From Rugalucina vietnamica (Eukaryota; Mollusca; Bivalvia; Lucinida; Lucinidae), in contig OZ024880.1 in assembly GCA_964017185.1 (NCBI GenBank), positions 40,018,329-40,082,328 of the forward strand: a DNA stretch of 64,000 nucleotides, given 5' to 3'. Positions 1 through 10,568 of this stretch are shown here, piece after piece. The notes below the pieces were generated by a model. It was not told the origin of the DNA, ran no database searches, and was given only the letters and a program-made list of their open reading frames with translations. Both the position numbers and the translations under genes were made by a program. The stretch's first letter is position 1; each line of letters opens with the position of its first letter.

Positions 1-775
1 ATGGATCAAGATGATACTTTGCATGTTGGTAGATATTGGTCTGCAGTTTTATGCAGTACCATCATGACCCACCCTGGGTGACCTTGAGGTCAAGGTCACG
101 GACTTGCAAAATTTGTGTTAAAGGTTTTGGTTAAAGTTTTTATAAGTCTATATCTCTTGAACTTGTCGATGGATCAAGTTGATAGTTTGCATGTGAGCAG
201 ATAATGGTCTGAAATTTTATGCAGTACCATCATGACTCTCCTTGGTGACCTTGAGGTCAAGGTCACGGACTTGCAAAATTTGTGTTAAAGTTTTTGGTTA
301 AAGTTTTTATAAGTCTATGTCTCTTGAACATTTCGATGGATCAAGTTGATACTTTGACTGTGAGTATATAGTGGTCTGAAATTTTATGCAGTACCATCAT
401 GACCCACCCTAGGTGACCTTGAGGTCAAGGTCACGGACTTAGAAATTTTGTGTTTAAGTTTTTGGTAAAAGTTATTATAAGTCTACATCTCTTGGACATG
501 TTAATGGATCAAGTTGATACTTTGCTTGTCGGTAGATATTGGTCTGAAGTTTTATGCAGTACCATCATGACCCATCCTGGGTGACCTTGAGGTCATGGTC
601 ACAGGCTTGCAAATTTTGGGTTAAAGTTTTTGTTATACTTTTTATGAGTCTACATCTCTTGAACATGTAGATTTATCAAGTTGATACTTTGCATGTTTGT
701 AGATATCGATATTGGTCTGAAGTTTTACGCTGTACCATCATGACACACCTGAGTGACCTTGAGGTCAAAGGTCAT
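1..775. repeat. 167-168 bp tandem repeat, about 4.6 units
   Basis: Units begin at 1, 169, 336, 504 and 671, recognised by ATGGATCAAG(T/A)TGATA. Each unit contains a near-palindrome TGACCTTGAGGTCAAGGTCA (79-98, 246-265, 414-433; variants at 582 and 754). No coding potential is seen. The left edge is cut by the window start, so the array may be longer. Confidence 0.9.
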
Positions 776-904
776 TGGCCATAGATTTTGATAGATTTAG
801 TGGCAAAGCACAAGTAAGGCGAGCTACGCTGTCCTGCGACCGCTTTTATTGGTTTACTTGGATGGTTATTTTTCAAGTACATTTTGCGAGTCATTACATC
901 CTAA

Positions 905-1000
905 TATTGGATAAAAGTCCCAGAAAATGGAGGCACTGTCCCGACATGACCATAGCTGTTGACCGGGACGTTAAGCATCCATTCAAACAAATCAATGTTT
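905..1000 (+). repeat. SINE tail fragment
   Basis: Shows the recurring words CCGACATGACCATAGCTGTT and GGGACGTTAAGCAT followed by CAAACAAAT. The same words end the tRNA-headed SINE copies elsewhere in the window (39533, 45285). No head is seen here, so this is a 5'-truncated or diverged fragment. Confidence 0.55.
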
Positions 1001-1020
1001 CTGAGCCTGTCTGATAGCTA

Positions 1021-1299
1021 TTACATGTTAAGTATACGGGAAAGTCTGGGCGCGAAAGGCTCCGTCGTGTCCGATTCATACCGAAACGAGTGTGAGATTG
1101 TGTCTTTCTTTTATGAAGAAATGACCAAGCATGTTTTTGTCCGGCCATCCTCCCTCTGGCATAGATTCAAGAAAAGCATTTGTCAGTGGTCAATGAAATG
1201 TGCGCTAAGTACTGCTGGTAACCTGCCTCCGGAAGATTTGGGTGTGATGTTCATGACTGGCCTGTTCTATAGGACTTTAGTTCCTGATCGTGGACGTCA
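1021..1299 (+). other. possible coding exon or gene fragment, unrecognised
   Basis: An open frame across 959-1339 reads as protein-like sequence from about 1021 (residues such as YRNECEIVSFFYEEM and NLPPEDLGVMFMTGLFYRTL), without the low-complexity bias of the neighbouring ORFs. It ends at a good donor-like site CGTCAA|GTAAGA near 1299. No clear acceptor or start was found, and I do not recognise the family. It could be an exon of a gene extending upstream, a gene remnant, or a TE coding fragment. Confidence 0.25.
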
Positions 1300-1319
1300 A
1301 GTAAGAACAAGCCATCATA

Positions 1320-1443
1320 TATACAAGAGGACTTTGTAAACGCCTCACTATACTTCGGTTATCATTTTGCTTAAAACTGGTTAAAATTAATCATAAAGAT
1401 GTTTGCTAAAATGTTTGCTAATACTGTGTACATGATACGTAAC

Positions 1444-1494
<51 letters not shown>

Positions 1495-2074
1495 AGAAAA
1501 CCTTAGGACGGATAAAAAAAGGCTTTTTGTGAAACAAACCATATCCGGTGATAGCGTATGTAACCTTCAGCACAAGAAAAAAGCAAAATAAAAATGGAGA
1601 CTTTCGATCAATGCCGTTTAGGAGCTAGCGTTTTTGCTGATGTCATGCTTTAAGTGGTCAAAAACAGACATACGATTACAGCGCCAAAAGTTATGATAAT
1701 TTTTACACAAGTCCGTGCCTATTTATTGTGTTTGAAACTTTCGAATTTGTTTCAGTTTACACGCGAAAATCAAAGTTTTCTTTTTAAACTTACATCATTG
1801 GCTTGGCGTTTGATGTTTCTTTCCAGAAATCATGTTGGACCTGATGGATATTTTTCGTCCTCATAGTTTGTTTTTATTGAATTTTTGGTAACGTTTGAAA
1901 TCATGACTGTATGACGTAAATCAATGGCGTTGACGATTCGTTTTGGTATGAAATTTAAGCAGATTGTACATTTCTGTTCGAAAATATTTTTGCCGAAATA
2001 TCCTGTATTCTAAAAGAAAAAAATCATCATCGCGGCCAATTTATAGTGAAGTGTTTTCAAAGTCCTGTAGTATA
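1320..2074. mobile_element. TA/TATA-flanked MITE, copy 1 of a two-copy family
   Basis: The ends are inverted repeats (left TATACAAGAGGACTTTGT, right complement TATACTACAGGACTTTGA). The interior has no intact ORF and aligns over most of its length with the element at 16595-17421, for example the shared words CAGCACAAGAAAAAAGCAAA / TAAGCACAAGAAAAAGCAAA. A 49-nt poly(T) lies inside at 1445-1493. Non-autonomous; the transposase source is not in the window. Confidence 0.75.
1445..1493. repeat. poly(T) tract, 49 nt
   Basis: Uninterrupted T run inside the MITE at 1320-2074; the sister copy lacks it. Confidence 0.95.
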
Positions 2075-2195
2075 GCAACGCTTGCCTACTTGAGTCATTG
2101 AGCATGGTTACTGGTTCACCGCTTAGCATTACGAAAACTTGCCGATGCAATATACAAAGAATTTTTTAAGGATCAAAAAGTGAAAATTCCATTGG

Positions 2196-2330
2196 AAAAA
2201 TTCGGTTCTAACGATTACCCACAATCTGTGTTTTGGAACAAAAATAAGAAAAATAGGTATACCCCTGTAAACCCCAGTTTTGCTATATAGAAGTGGGTAT
2301 GAGGGGTATACTTTGATGGGGATGTTTTTT
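2196..2330. repeat. partial copy of the hairpin-centred repeat also at 7444 and 31100
   Basis: Shares TTCGGTTCTAACGATTACCC and the words ATACCCCTGTAAACCCC...TTTTGCTATATAGAAGTGGG, in inverted order relative to the copy at 7444-7600. The GC-rich hairpin core is missing here. Confidence 0.55.
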
Positions 2331-2433
2331 TCTGATGGGAGGTCTTAACCTGAATCTGAATCTGAATCTGAATAGTTTACTGGTGACACGCCAAATGACA
2401 TTATTTCACCAGGGGGTTCGGATGGGGGGGAAA

Positions 2434-2886
2434 TTAGTCCCTTGAACGCACGAGTGAAGCGAACTTGGACACACAATCATCTGACATTTCAGCAGTAGAA
2501 AACAGAGAGTAAGGGAGGTCATTCCAGTCCCTGATAGTCTGGGGAAAGAAACTACATTTATAGGCCTCTATACTAGCAGATGGAAGCTGAAATGCCTTGG
2601 AGTGGCTATTTCTACAACGCCTAGTCTTTGGGATAATGTCATCTGTAGGTATTCTGGCTTTACCCTTCAGACCTTTGTATAGTAATATAAGTCGATTATC
2701 CGTCCTCCTTTTCTTGAGAGATTCCCATTTGAGCTGTTCAAGAATGCCAGTCATACTACCTTCCTCGAAAGTATAATTCCTAGTTACAAATCTAGCGGCA
2801 CGATTCTGTACCTTCTCCAATTCCTCCTGGAGGCATTTAGTATGAGGATCCCACACAGAGCTTCCATATTCCAGGACTGGGCGCAC
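2434..2886 (-). pseudogene. LINE ORF2 C-terminal region
   Basis: Starts RPVLEYGSSVWDPHTKCLQ and continues through KVQNRAARFVTRNY to FFPQTIRDWNDLP, the typical C-terminal block of CR1/L2/Jockey-type RT proteins. It overlaps the RT core frame by about 100 nt in another frame, which places the frameshift near 2890. Confidence 0.88.
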
Positions 2887-3647
2887 CAGTCCTTTATAAG
2901 CTGCTTCTTTAACATCTTGGGGGCAAGAAAATAAGTTTCTCCTGTTCTGTTGGCATTAGTACAGATATTATTGATATGGGTATTCCACTTGAGGTCATTT
3001 GTAATTGTTACACCTAGATATTTAATGCTATCAACATTTTCCAATACCGTTCCCTCGAGGGTGTACGAGGCCTCAATTTTATTTATCCGCTTATTTGTCA
3101 GCTGCATCATGTTGCATTTGACAGGTTGAAATCTCATGCCCCATTTTCGGGCCCAGCTCCCTAAGAGGTCAATGTCTTTCTGAAGTTTCAATGTATCTTC
3201 TACTGGTCTAATTTCACGGTAACAAACACAGTCATCAGCAAAAAGCCTGATTTGAGAGTCAATGCCAACGGGTATGTCATTTATGTACACGGAGAACAAC
3301 AATGGACCTAGAACGGTGCCCTGAGGGACACCAGACACAACAGGGGCCCAGTCAGATTTAACACCATAAACTACTACCCTTTGCTGTCTGAAGCACAAAA
3401 AAGCATTTATCCATTCCAATGTCTTTCTACCTATACCATAACTAAACAATTTGCTTTTAAGAACTTCATGTGGAGGGGTGTCAAAAGCTTTTTCAAAGTC
3501 CAAAATAAAAGTGTCAACCTGACCCTTTTTGTCCAATATTTTTGCCCAATCATTTATTACTGTAATCAACTGAGTTTCACAACTATGCCATTTCCTGAAT
3601 GCATGCTGTTTGTCCGACAAAAGATTATACTGGTCAAGATGACCCAT
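2784..3647 (-). pseudogene. LINE reverse transcriptase core
   Basis: The frame contains the RT motifs in order: LDFEKAFDT (motif A), SGVPQGTVLGPLLFSVYIND (motif B region), LFADDCVCY (catalytic motif C, FADD) and KYLGVTITNDLKW (motif E region). The start given is only where the open frame begins; the true ORF continues upstream through a frameshift and the insertion. It synthesises cDNA from the element RNA at the target site in active relatives. It is broken by frameshift at both ends. Confidence 0.92.
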
Positions 3648-3885
3648 GATATTTGAGCAGACAATATTTTCTAGAAGTTTGCAAGGAATAACAAAGAAAC
3701 TGGGCGGTAATTACAAGCAAGGGACCTGTCACCTTTCTTGAAAAGTGGACAGATATTAGCAAGTGACCATTCCTTGGGGATTTCACCCGTGTTGATTGAC
3801 TGCTGGAAGAGATGTGCAAATACAGGTCCTAATTCTTTTGCCAATTCTTTTAGGACTCTAGGATGGAGTTCATCAGGTCCTATTA

Positions 3886-5056
3886 TGCGGCTTTCACACT
3901 AGAGCACAATCTGTTACGAATGTCACGATTGACAAATCGTAGCTAATCGGGACATTTTGCCAAAATTTGACGTTCTGATACGAGTTGTTGCGTTTTGATA
4001 CGATCTGTTGCGATCTGATACAATAGGGTGGCGATCGGTCAAAATCTGGTGACACGATATTGATCCCGGATAGATACGATTAGTTGCGATCCGATAAGAT
4101 TATTACGATTAAACCCCGATTCTAATGCGATCTGACACGATTATCACGCTACTTGACCGCGATTTGATACGAACTGATACGCTTAGATGCGTTCTGGTAC
4201 GAGTCTCAAGAACTGATACGATATGTTGCTATAGTTTACGATTGTTTGCTTGATTTTTGGTGATTGTGGCCATAGTGTGTCACGATGAGACCGCGATTGG
4301 TATATTTAGTTCGAAAACAAACATATACCTCATTACGTTTTTAATCTCTGAAGACGAAACAACATTGTTGATTGAGGAGCAGAGAATGACGAGAATGCGA
4401 CATTTGCATTATTAATGCCTTATACTTCCCCTTGCCATCCCTGTCACTTCTGCTATTTCCTGGCATCCTTCAGATTTCGAATTAATACTGAAAAGGACCA
4501 TATTGATATTTACTTCTGTTGTTGATCAAAGAATAAAAATTATCTGGCCCGATGTATTTAATTTATTGATAATTCGTAACAGATCGTAAGCATCCGTGAA
4601 AAAAACGTGGCTTGTCGCGTCTCATCGCATTTACTCGTATCAGGTCGTATCCTATCGGGAGTCATTCGCATCGCCTCGTAGTTAATCGGGCCAGGCATTT
4701 TTTCTCGAATCATAACAGACCGTAACAATTCGTAGGAGATCGCAACTGATCTCAACAGATCGCAGTGTTTTGGTCGATCCCGATCACCACGATTTAGGAA
4801 TAAGATGAGATACGATTTGTTGCGATTTGTTACGATTTCATACGATCTGATGCGATGGTCACGATAGTCCCGCAAATCGGGGTAATCGTGGCAAAATTTT
4901 TGGCAGCCAAAAATTTTTCCACAATTAGCCCGATTATCACGATTGATATCAAGATGTGATGCGATCTGATAAGATTGGATACGATAATCCCGATTGGTCC
5001 ACGATGAAGCCCACGATACCAATCGTGGTCGAATCGTGGTAAGTGTGAAAGCAGCA
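3886..5056. mobile_element. TA-flanked word-repeat element A, 1171 bp, inside the LINE
   Basis: Termini are inverted repeats (left TGCGGCTTTCACACT, right complement TGCTGCTTTCACACTT) flanked by TA on both sides (3884-3885, 5057-5058). The interior is a dense, degenerate series of short words around CGAT/ATCG (ACGATCTG, GCGATCTGATAC, ATCGTA). It separates the codons for SKA and GPDELH of the LINE RT; removing the element and one TA rejoins them in frame. No transposase ORF. Confidence 0.85.
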
Positions 5057-5400
5057 TAAGGCTTTAGATGGGTTCAGACCTTTAAGGAGTTTTGTTACTC
5101 CTTCCTTTGTTACGACAATTTCATCCATGAATGGGGCCGACCTATCCAGAAGTGGTACTTGGGTGTGTACCGTTTTGGTGAATACATCTGTGAACTGTCC
5201 ATTAAATTCTTCTGCTTTTTCGAAATCTGATTGAGCAATACCACTTCCATTTTTCTTTTTCAACGGGGGAATGCCTTGGGTATCTTTCCTCTGACTATTG
5301 ATATACCTATAAAAATCCCTGGGATTAGCCTTAACGTCCCCTACCAAGTTATTGACATAAAGGTCATGCTACATCCTTATATCAGCTTTGATTTCCCTTC

Positions 5401-6093
5401 TTAAGTTTTCAAATTAGATCTAATTTTTGCACTTCCAGTTTTCTTAGCTTTTGCATCAGTTATATTTTTCCTGCGAATCTTCCTCATTATCTCAGGAGTT
5501 ATCCATGGGACAGAAGAGACAGAGCGACTTGTTTTTGATGGGATATGCTTATCTGCCGAGTCCTGAATGAAAGATGTAATAAGATTGAAATTTTCCTGAA
5601 CCGAACGGGTATCCGAGTAGCCATTGAAATACTTTTCCTTTGCAAATTTTAATGTTTCTGCCCTCATAGATTCATAATCACCTTTCTGGTACCGATACAC
5701 CTTCCTCCGAGGTTTCTTAATGGGGGGAATAACAATCTTCAGCGTTCCAGAAACAATATCATGATCACTGAGACAATCTGGGGAGTGAATATCTACAAAC
5801 TGATTGGGAAGAGAAGTGATAATCAAGTCCAAAGTATTTCTTTCTCTGGTAGGGAAGTGGACTAATTGATCAAATCCATGATCATTAATAATGTCAACCA
5901 AAATTTGACCTTCAATCCTACTCAATGGTGACCCACATTTATTGTGTCTGTCCGGCCAAACAATATCTCCAAAGTTGAAATCCCCTAGAACATGAACTGA
6001 GGGGGGTTTATTTCCTTTATGTTTATCCCTAATTTTGTTAAGCTGCTCTCTGAACAAAGTATCAAATTTCTGTAGGTCTTCCAAAGGTGTCAA
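5401..6093 (-). pseudogene. LINE endonuclease domain, C-terminal part
   Basis: About 230 residues. Motifs of the exonuclease-endonuclease-phosphatase fold are visible: HVLGDFNF near the start and CLSDHDIV further on, the latter being the conserved SDH catalytic motif. The family uses this domain to nick target DNA before target-primed reverse transcription. The N-terminal catalytic Asn/Glu region is absent because the copy is 5'-truncated. The downstream part (KKPRRKVYRYQKGDY) is the usual linker towards RT. Confidence 0.85.
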
Positions 6094-6113
6094 GTTTTCA
6101 TCACTATGGGGTA

Positions 6114-6384
6114 ACCCATATGGGAATAGTCAAACTATTCATATAAGCTTTAGTTGTTGACTATGATACCTAAATGTTTCAAGTACATTTTGGATGTCAT
6201 GGTTAAGTCCTTGTAAGCAAGACACATTAACTCATCATAGTTCTGGCCTGTAGCCAGAAAGCGCTGGCACCATGACCGGGCTTGATTTTTATCATCAATT
6301 TATTGCTAAGTCAGTGACATTTTACGGGTAGTCGGTTGGGAATATTGGCCCCTGCCCACTAGGGCCTAAAGGACTAGATGGGCT
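6114..6384. other. no recognisable feature
   Basis: Upstream edge of the LINE copy; AT-rich sequence with no ORF or repeat that I can assign. Confidence 0.5.
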
Positions 6385-7105
6385 GCTTGTGCCTCCACGT
6401 AAAGCACGACTGACTGACCACCTGATTACTGGTTAAACGCTCCGGTCTGAACCTGCCGAGGAAAAGTGGTTCAAATCAACCCATCCATAGAGGTATAAAA
6501 AGGTACAAGGAGACAATGATCAGGAAAAGGCGCAATCAGAAAGAAATTCCCACTCCAAAAACCGAGGTGAAAAAAAACTAAATTGACAATTATTCACTTG
6601 TACTTAGAAAACATATCGTAAGCCGAGTGAGCAGCTATTTCCCAATAGGCGGTCACTCGTTACCCGAACTTAATGAAAACTATGAAAACATACATAAGGT
6701 TCAAACAGCACAACATTCGACTCCAGTGAGCATTTTTGTGGCTTATTATATTGTTATAATTATTTGAAGCATTTCTTAGATGGCATGACATGCTTAATTT
6801 TAGGTAAAAGTCCCGTAAAATGAAGGCAGCGTCCCGACATGACCATGGTTAATGACTGGGATGTTAGGCATCAATTCAAACAAACCCCATCAACGAAATT
6901 TTACGTTATCAAGTGTTTTCAATATCAACTTACCAGACATAAAACTTCCTTTTGCCTATCATTATGTTTTACCAAACAGAAGAAACATGTTATTCATTCA
7001 TTTGTTCGTTCGAATGGATGCTAAATACGTCTCAATCAACAGCCACGGTCATGACCTTCACTTTTTCATATCTTAATTATATGCATGACGCAAACACATG
7101 CTGGT
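6385..7105. repeat. composite repeat duplicated at 37370-38265
   Basis: Contains the words ACTGACTGACCACCTGATTA, a minus-strand 3' fragment of the GGTACAAGTAGGCAAAGATC retroelement (6496-6724), and a SINE-tail-like part (6805-6880). The same order recurs at 37370-38265, where a SINE has landed inside. ORFs here are not convincing. Confidence 0.7.
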
Positions 7106-7108
7106 TAC

Positions 7109-7110
<2 letters not shown>

Positions 7111-7158
<48 letters not shown>
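7111..7158. repeat. (GT)24 microsatellite
   Basis: Uninterrupted GT dinucleotides. Confidence 0.97.
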
Positions 7159-7163
<5 letters not shown>

Positions 7164-7443
7164 TGTGGTTCGATGATTTATTTTTCTTTTTGTAAATGAA
7201 AACCCGGAAGGGATTTAGTTTGATCTGAGATAAATCTTTATCTCAGGTTTGATAGATTGTGGGCTGAGACACATAAGTATCTTACACATTCACTCCCATT
7301 ATAATGTCTCCCAAATCAAGAGTTATTCCTGTGCTTCACAACTCTTAGTGAGTGGGCGTAAACTTACTCAGCAGATGAGCGTACGCCCCAGGCCGCATGC
7401 AAGTGCAGCAAAGAAATAGCATCAGGAAAACATGTCCGTAAAA

Positions 7444-7600
7444 GGAATACCCCCTCATAACCCACTTTTATATAGCAAAACTGGTTATGCATGGGTATAC
7501 CTATTTTTCTTATTTTTGCTCCAAAATATAGATTGTGGGTACTCGTTAGAACCGCCTCGGCGAGGCGGTTTTAACGTGTACCCACAAACTATGTTTTGAG
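7444..7600. repeat. hairpin-centred repeat (related copies 2196, 31100)
   Basis: Includes the perfect palindrome ACCGCCTCGGCGAGGCGGT at 7551-7569, flanked by inverted words GTGGGTACTCGTTAGA and TTTTAACGTGTACCCAC. It is absent from the equivalent place in the paralogous block, so it was gained or lost after duplication. Confidence 0.75.
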
Positions 7601-7607
7601 CGTTTTA

Positions 7608-8225
7608 CGAATGCGCGAATCGATATATCAAATGCGCAGATTTTTTTTACGAATGCGCGAAAAAAAGACTATCAAATGCGCGTTTAAATTGCGCGGAAAT
7701 TAATTGCTTTTACAGGTATTTTAAGGTGTACCTTAATTGTATCTCGCTATCAAGACAGGTATTTTAAGGTATACCTTAATTGTATCTCGCTATCAAGACC
7801 GAAGTTATGATTGCGAGATTCATCCACAGTTCTTCCGTTAGCCAGCGTTGAATTCAATGTCTGTTGCCCCCTGCTCACTAAAGGGGAGGTGGAAGTCAGA
7901 GTACAACATCAATTCTATAACCATTGTGTAACAAGCTTTTCTTTCCACTATTAGTGTTTGAAATTTTAAAATCCATGAGGTACATGTAAAACAATATTCT
8001 TGGATAAAATACAAGTTAAAAACACTTAAAAAACGTCTAAAACCTATAAAAGCATGTTAAAATATGACTGACATAATGGTCGTATCTGTCCAAAGCCAGT
8101 GTGAACATAGGTTACCTGAGTAATTATCGGCTAATTACCCTAAAGGCCTTTCGCGCAATTGATACCTCGATTTCACGCGCAATTCAAACAACGTCACGGT
8201 ATGATTTTCGCGCAAATGATATACG
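7608..8225. mobile_element. possible element rich in GCGCG/GCGCA words
   Basis: The left part repeats ACGAATGCGCG and ATCAAATGCGC. The right part repeats the complementary words (CGCGCAATT, TTTTCGCGCAAATGATATA). It is absent from the paralogous block. The edges are not sharp, and I could not define TIR or TSD with confidence. Confidence 0.4.
7717..7798. repeat. about 41-bp tandem duplication
   Basis: ACAGGTATTTTAAGGT(G/A)TACC followed by TTAATTGTATCTCGCTATCA occurs twice in direct succession. Confidence 0.9.
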
Positions 8226-8563
8226 GCCATTCAAGAATGGCTATGACACAGACGGTTGGTAGAAGGATGGGTAATCGGACACTTCGGCACCACTACGAAT
8301 TCGGCACCTAGACAAATCGGCCCCTAGTCAAATCGGCCCCTGTACCAAATCGGCACCACTTTAGAAAAAAAATACCATAGTCACTTAAGACCCTAGATAC
8401 TTCGGCACCTATTTATTTCATTTCAAAAATCAGTTTCGTCGAACCTTGGTATCAGCAATATGTTGACCTTCATGAGAGCAGAAATGGCTAAATTGAATAT
8501 ACGCATTTTTCATAAATTAATGCCAGCATAAACTTCAAAAATTTGTTTGCTTGCTTGTATTAA

Positions 8564-9047
8564 GGCTTAACGTCCCAGACAACAATTTTTCAATCATGTC
8601 GGGACGGAGCTAACGCTTCTGGGCTTAACCATTACTGTACTGAGTTAATGTGTCTTGCTCAAGGACACAACGCGGTGCCGCCTGTGGGCATCGATCCCAG
8701 GGCAGTAGTAATGGGCGGCGGTATAGCGCACCCTGGGTCTCAATTTAAAATGAACTAGCGAAGTTGTATGTGTAGGTAAGTATCCTTGAGTTACTGAGAC
8801 AGGAACACATCTGCACATCTACACTTCTGCACATCTGCAACTCTGCACATCTACCACACCCAGGGTGCGCGGTATGGCCACTTTTTCTGAAAACTTATAG
8901 CGCCTTTTATATAGCGCCGTTTCTCTCACTACGCTTATTAGAAATGACGCTATATAAAGGCGTTATATGTTTTCAGAAAGAACGCTATACCGCCGCCCAT
9001 TACTACTCAGGACCTCTCGATTCGGAATCAGATGCTCTACCACTATG
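8564..9047 (-). repeat. tRNA-headed SINE, split by an insertion
   Basis: Minus-strand order: head words around 9010-9047 (complement of TACCACTATGC...CTCTCGATTCGGAAT), then after the insertion the B-box region near 8690 and the tail ending GTCCCGACATGATTG...GGGACGTTAAGCC. Compare the uninterrupted copy at 39533. The insertion is 8704-9007. Confidence 0.75.
8704..9007. mobile_element. nested palindromic MITE, 304 bp
   Basis: TIR AGTAGTAATGGGCGGCGGTA at the left and its complement at the right (8983-9007). A second inverted pair lies inside (GCGCACCCTGGGT at 8728 and ACCCAGGGTGCGC near 8860), plus a third around TATATAGCG/CGCTATATA. A short (CACATCTRC)n run fills 8808-8858. It splits the SINE between its B-box region and head. 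Confidence 0.75.
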
Positions 9048-9159
9048 CTACCTTCAAGAATTTCCCAATCGAATGTTGAAAACAAAATTCTGAATTACAA
9101 TAATAATAATAATAATCTAATAACAATCTATGCCTTTGGAGAAGGAATTTCTTTCTGAT

Positions 9160-10240
9160 TGCGCCATTTCCTGATCATTGCCTCCTTTTACCTTGTTCAA
9201 TGCAAAGTTCAAAGACTTTTGAATCAAGTAATTTTTGTTGAGGTTTGAATCAGTATACTTTCTTTTATAATTGCATTGCTAATCCAGTGACAATGGCACA
9301 CTGCACAAAACATGCGGAACGTCAAATTAGCAAAGCTTGAGTGATTGCTGTAATCCGAAAACAAGGAATTCACCTGAGAAGGGGTATATGAACTTAAACA
9401 GTCTGTACATAGAATAAAATACGAATAAATATATTGTTATGCGCTTCATACATTACATCATACAATAGGTACATTGCATCCTGCTTCGTGGTGTTTATAC
9501 GGGACAGTCATTAAATCAGGATAAGTTTTAATCCAATTATTGGCGCGTGTCGTTTTACTCCATTGGACATACTCGATTATGAATCGATTAGTTCTTTAAT
9601 TGGATTATTGACGATTAAGTCAAATTACCGGCTCGTGTCACATGTACATGTACGTGTATTAAAATAAAAATTCTGTCACAACTATAATGCTATATATTGA
9701 TCACTCACACATTAAAATGTTTATTTATATAAGGACAATTTTAGAAATTAAAATGATAAATGAGAAAATTGAATTTTCCCTATCATATACATTCAGTCAA
9801 AACTAATCTTAAAATAGCCGAGCCTCGGGAATTATATTTATATGTTGCAATCCTTTCATCAACCACTTAGCCCTATATACAGGCAAAATTTATCCGACAA
9901 AAAAGAAATACAATGGTGCGAAGTTCCGTTCATAAATCAATCAAATTCACTTTTTCAACCCTTAAGAGCAGAAGCAGCTGAAGACGTCAGAGTTCCTGCG
10001 AGAGGTTGTGCACATCTATGCGCCGCGCGACTAAGTGAGTGTGATATGACATTCTGAAGACAATGCAGTGCAAGGTGCAACTCAGGACTTCAAAAACCTG
10101 TATGCTGAAAAAAATGTTATTACCTATGTAGGCACTCATGAAGTGAAAATGCATTTTTCATAAAATTACAAACATACTTGCAACTGTACAACCACAAACG
10201 ATAGCTAAAAGACTGATAAAAGGAAATATGAAAAAATGTT
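9160..10240. other. interior of the 8276-10401 element, no gene seen
   Basis: AT-rich sequence between the SINE and the right subterminal repeats. ORFs are short and not protein-like. Confidence 0.5.
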
Positions 10241-10568
10241 GTGCCGAATAGCCTAGGTGCCGAAACTAAAAGTGGGGCCGATATGGTAGTGGTGCCGAAG
10301 CATCTTGGGTCCGAAGTAACTGGGGCCGAAATGACTGGGTCCGATTTGACTAGGGTCCGATTTGCCTAGGTGCCGAAGTCGTTGTGGTGCCGAAGTGTCT
10401 GTAATTCGAAAGATGACCAATCGTAGGTAGCCTTACATCTTACATTTACTACGGAAGCGCAACGTTATATTTAGTTGTCTCTACCCTAGTATTACCTGTT
10501 AAGAAAAACATGATCATTGTATGTAAAGATTATTAAAAGCCATACATTTAATTTTAACACAAGTGAAA

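Larger units (their letters stand above)
2345..6113 (-). mobile_element. CR1/L2-like non-LTR retrotransposon (LINE), 5'-truncated and broken
   Basis: Reading on the minus strand gives the end of an AP-endonuclease domain (6093-5401), a reverse transcriptase start (5347-5060), a 1.17-kb insertion (3886-5056), the main RT domain (3647-2784) and the C-terminal region (2886-2434). The 3' end carries short ATTCAG repeats (2345-2372 on the complement), as is usual for CR1/L2-type elements that lack poly(A). There are frameshifts near 3680 and 2890, so the copy is inactive. The endonuclease N-terminus is missing. A 95-bp minus-strand piece of the same 3' end sits at 50450-50545. Confidence 0.9.
8276..10401. 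mobile_element. 2126-bp element with TCGGCACC subterminal repeats
   Basis: Termini: left CGGACACTTCGGCACCAC, right complement CAGACACTTCGGCACCAC. Both are flanked by TAAT (8272-8275, 10402-10405). Inside each end the motif TCGG(C/A)(A/C)CC recurs every 16-20 bp, at least five times on the left (to about 8365) and more than seven times on the right (10245-10400). The paralogous block at about 52575 lacks the element. No transposase ORF. A minus-strand SINE occupies 8564-9047. Confidence 0.8.
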
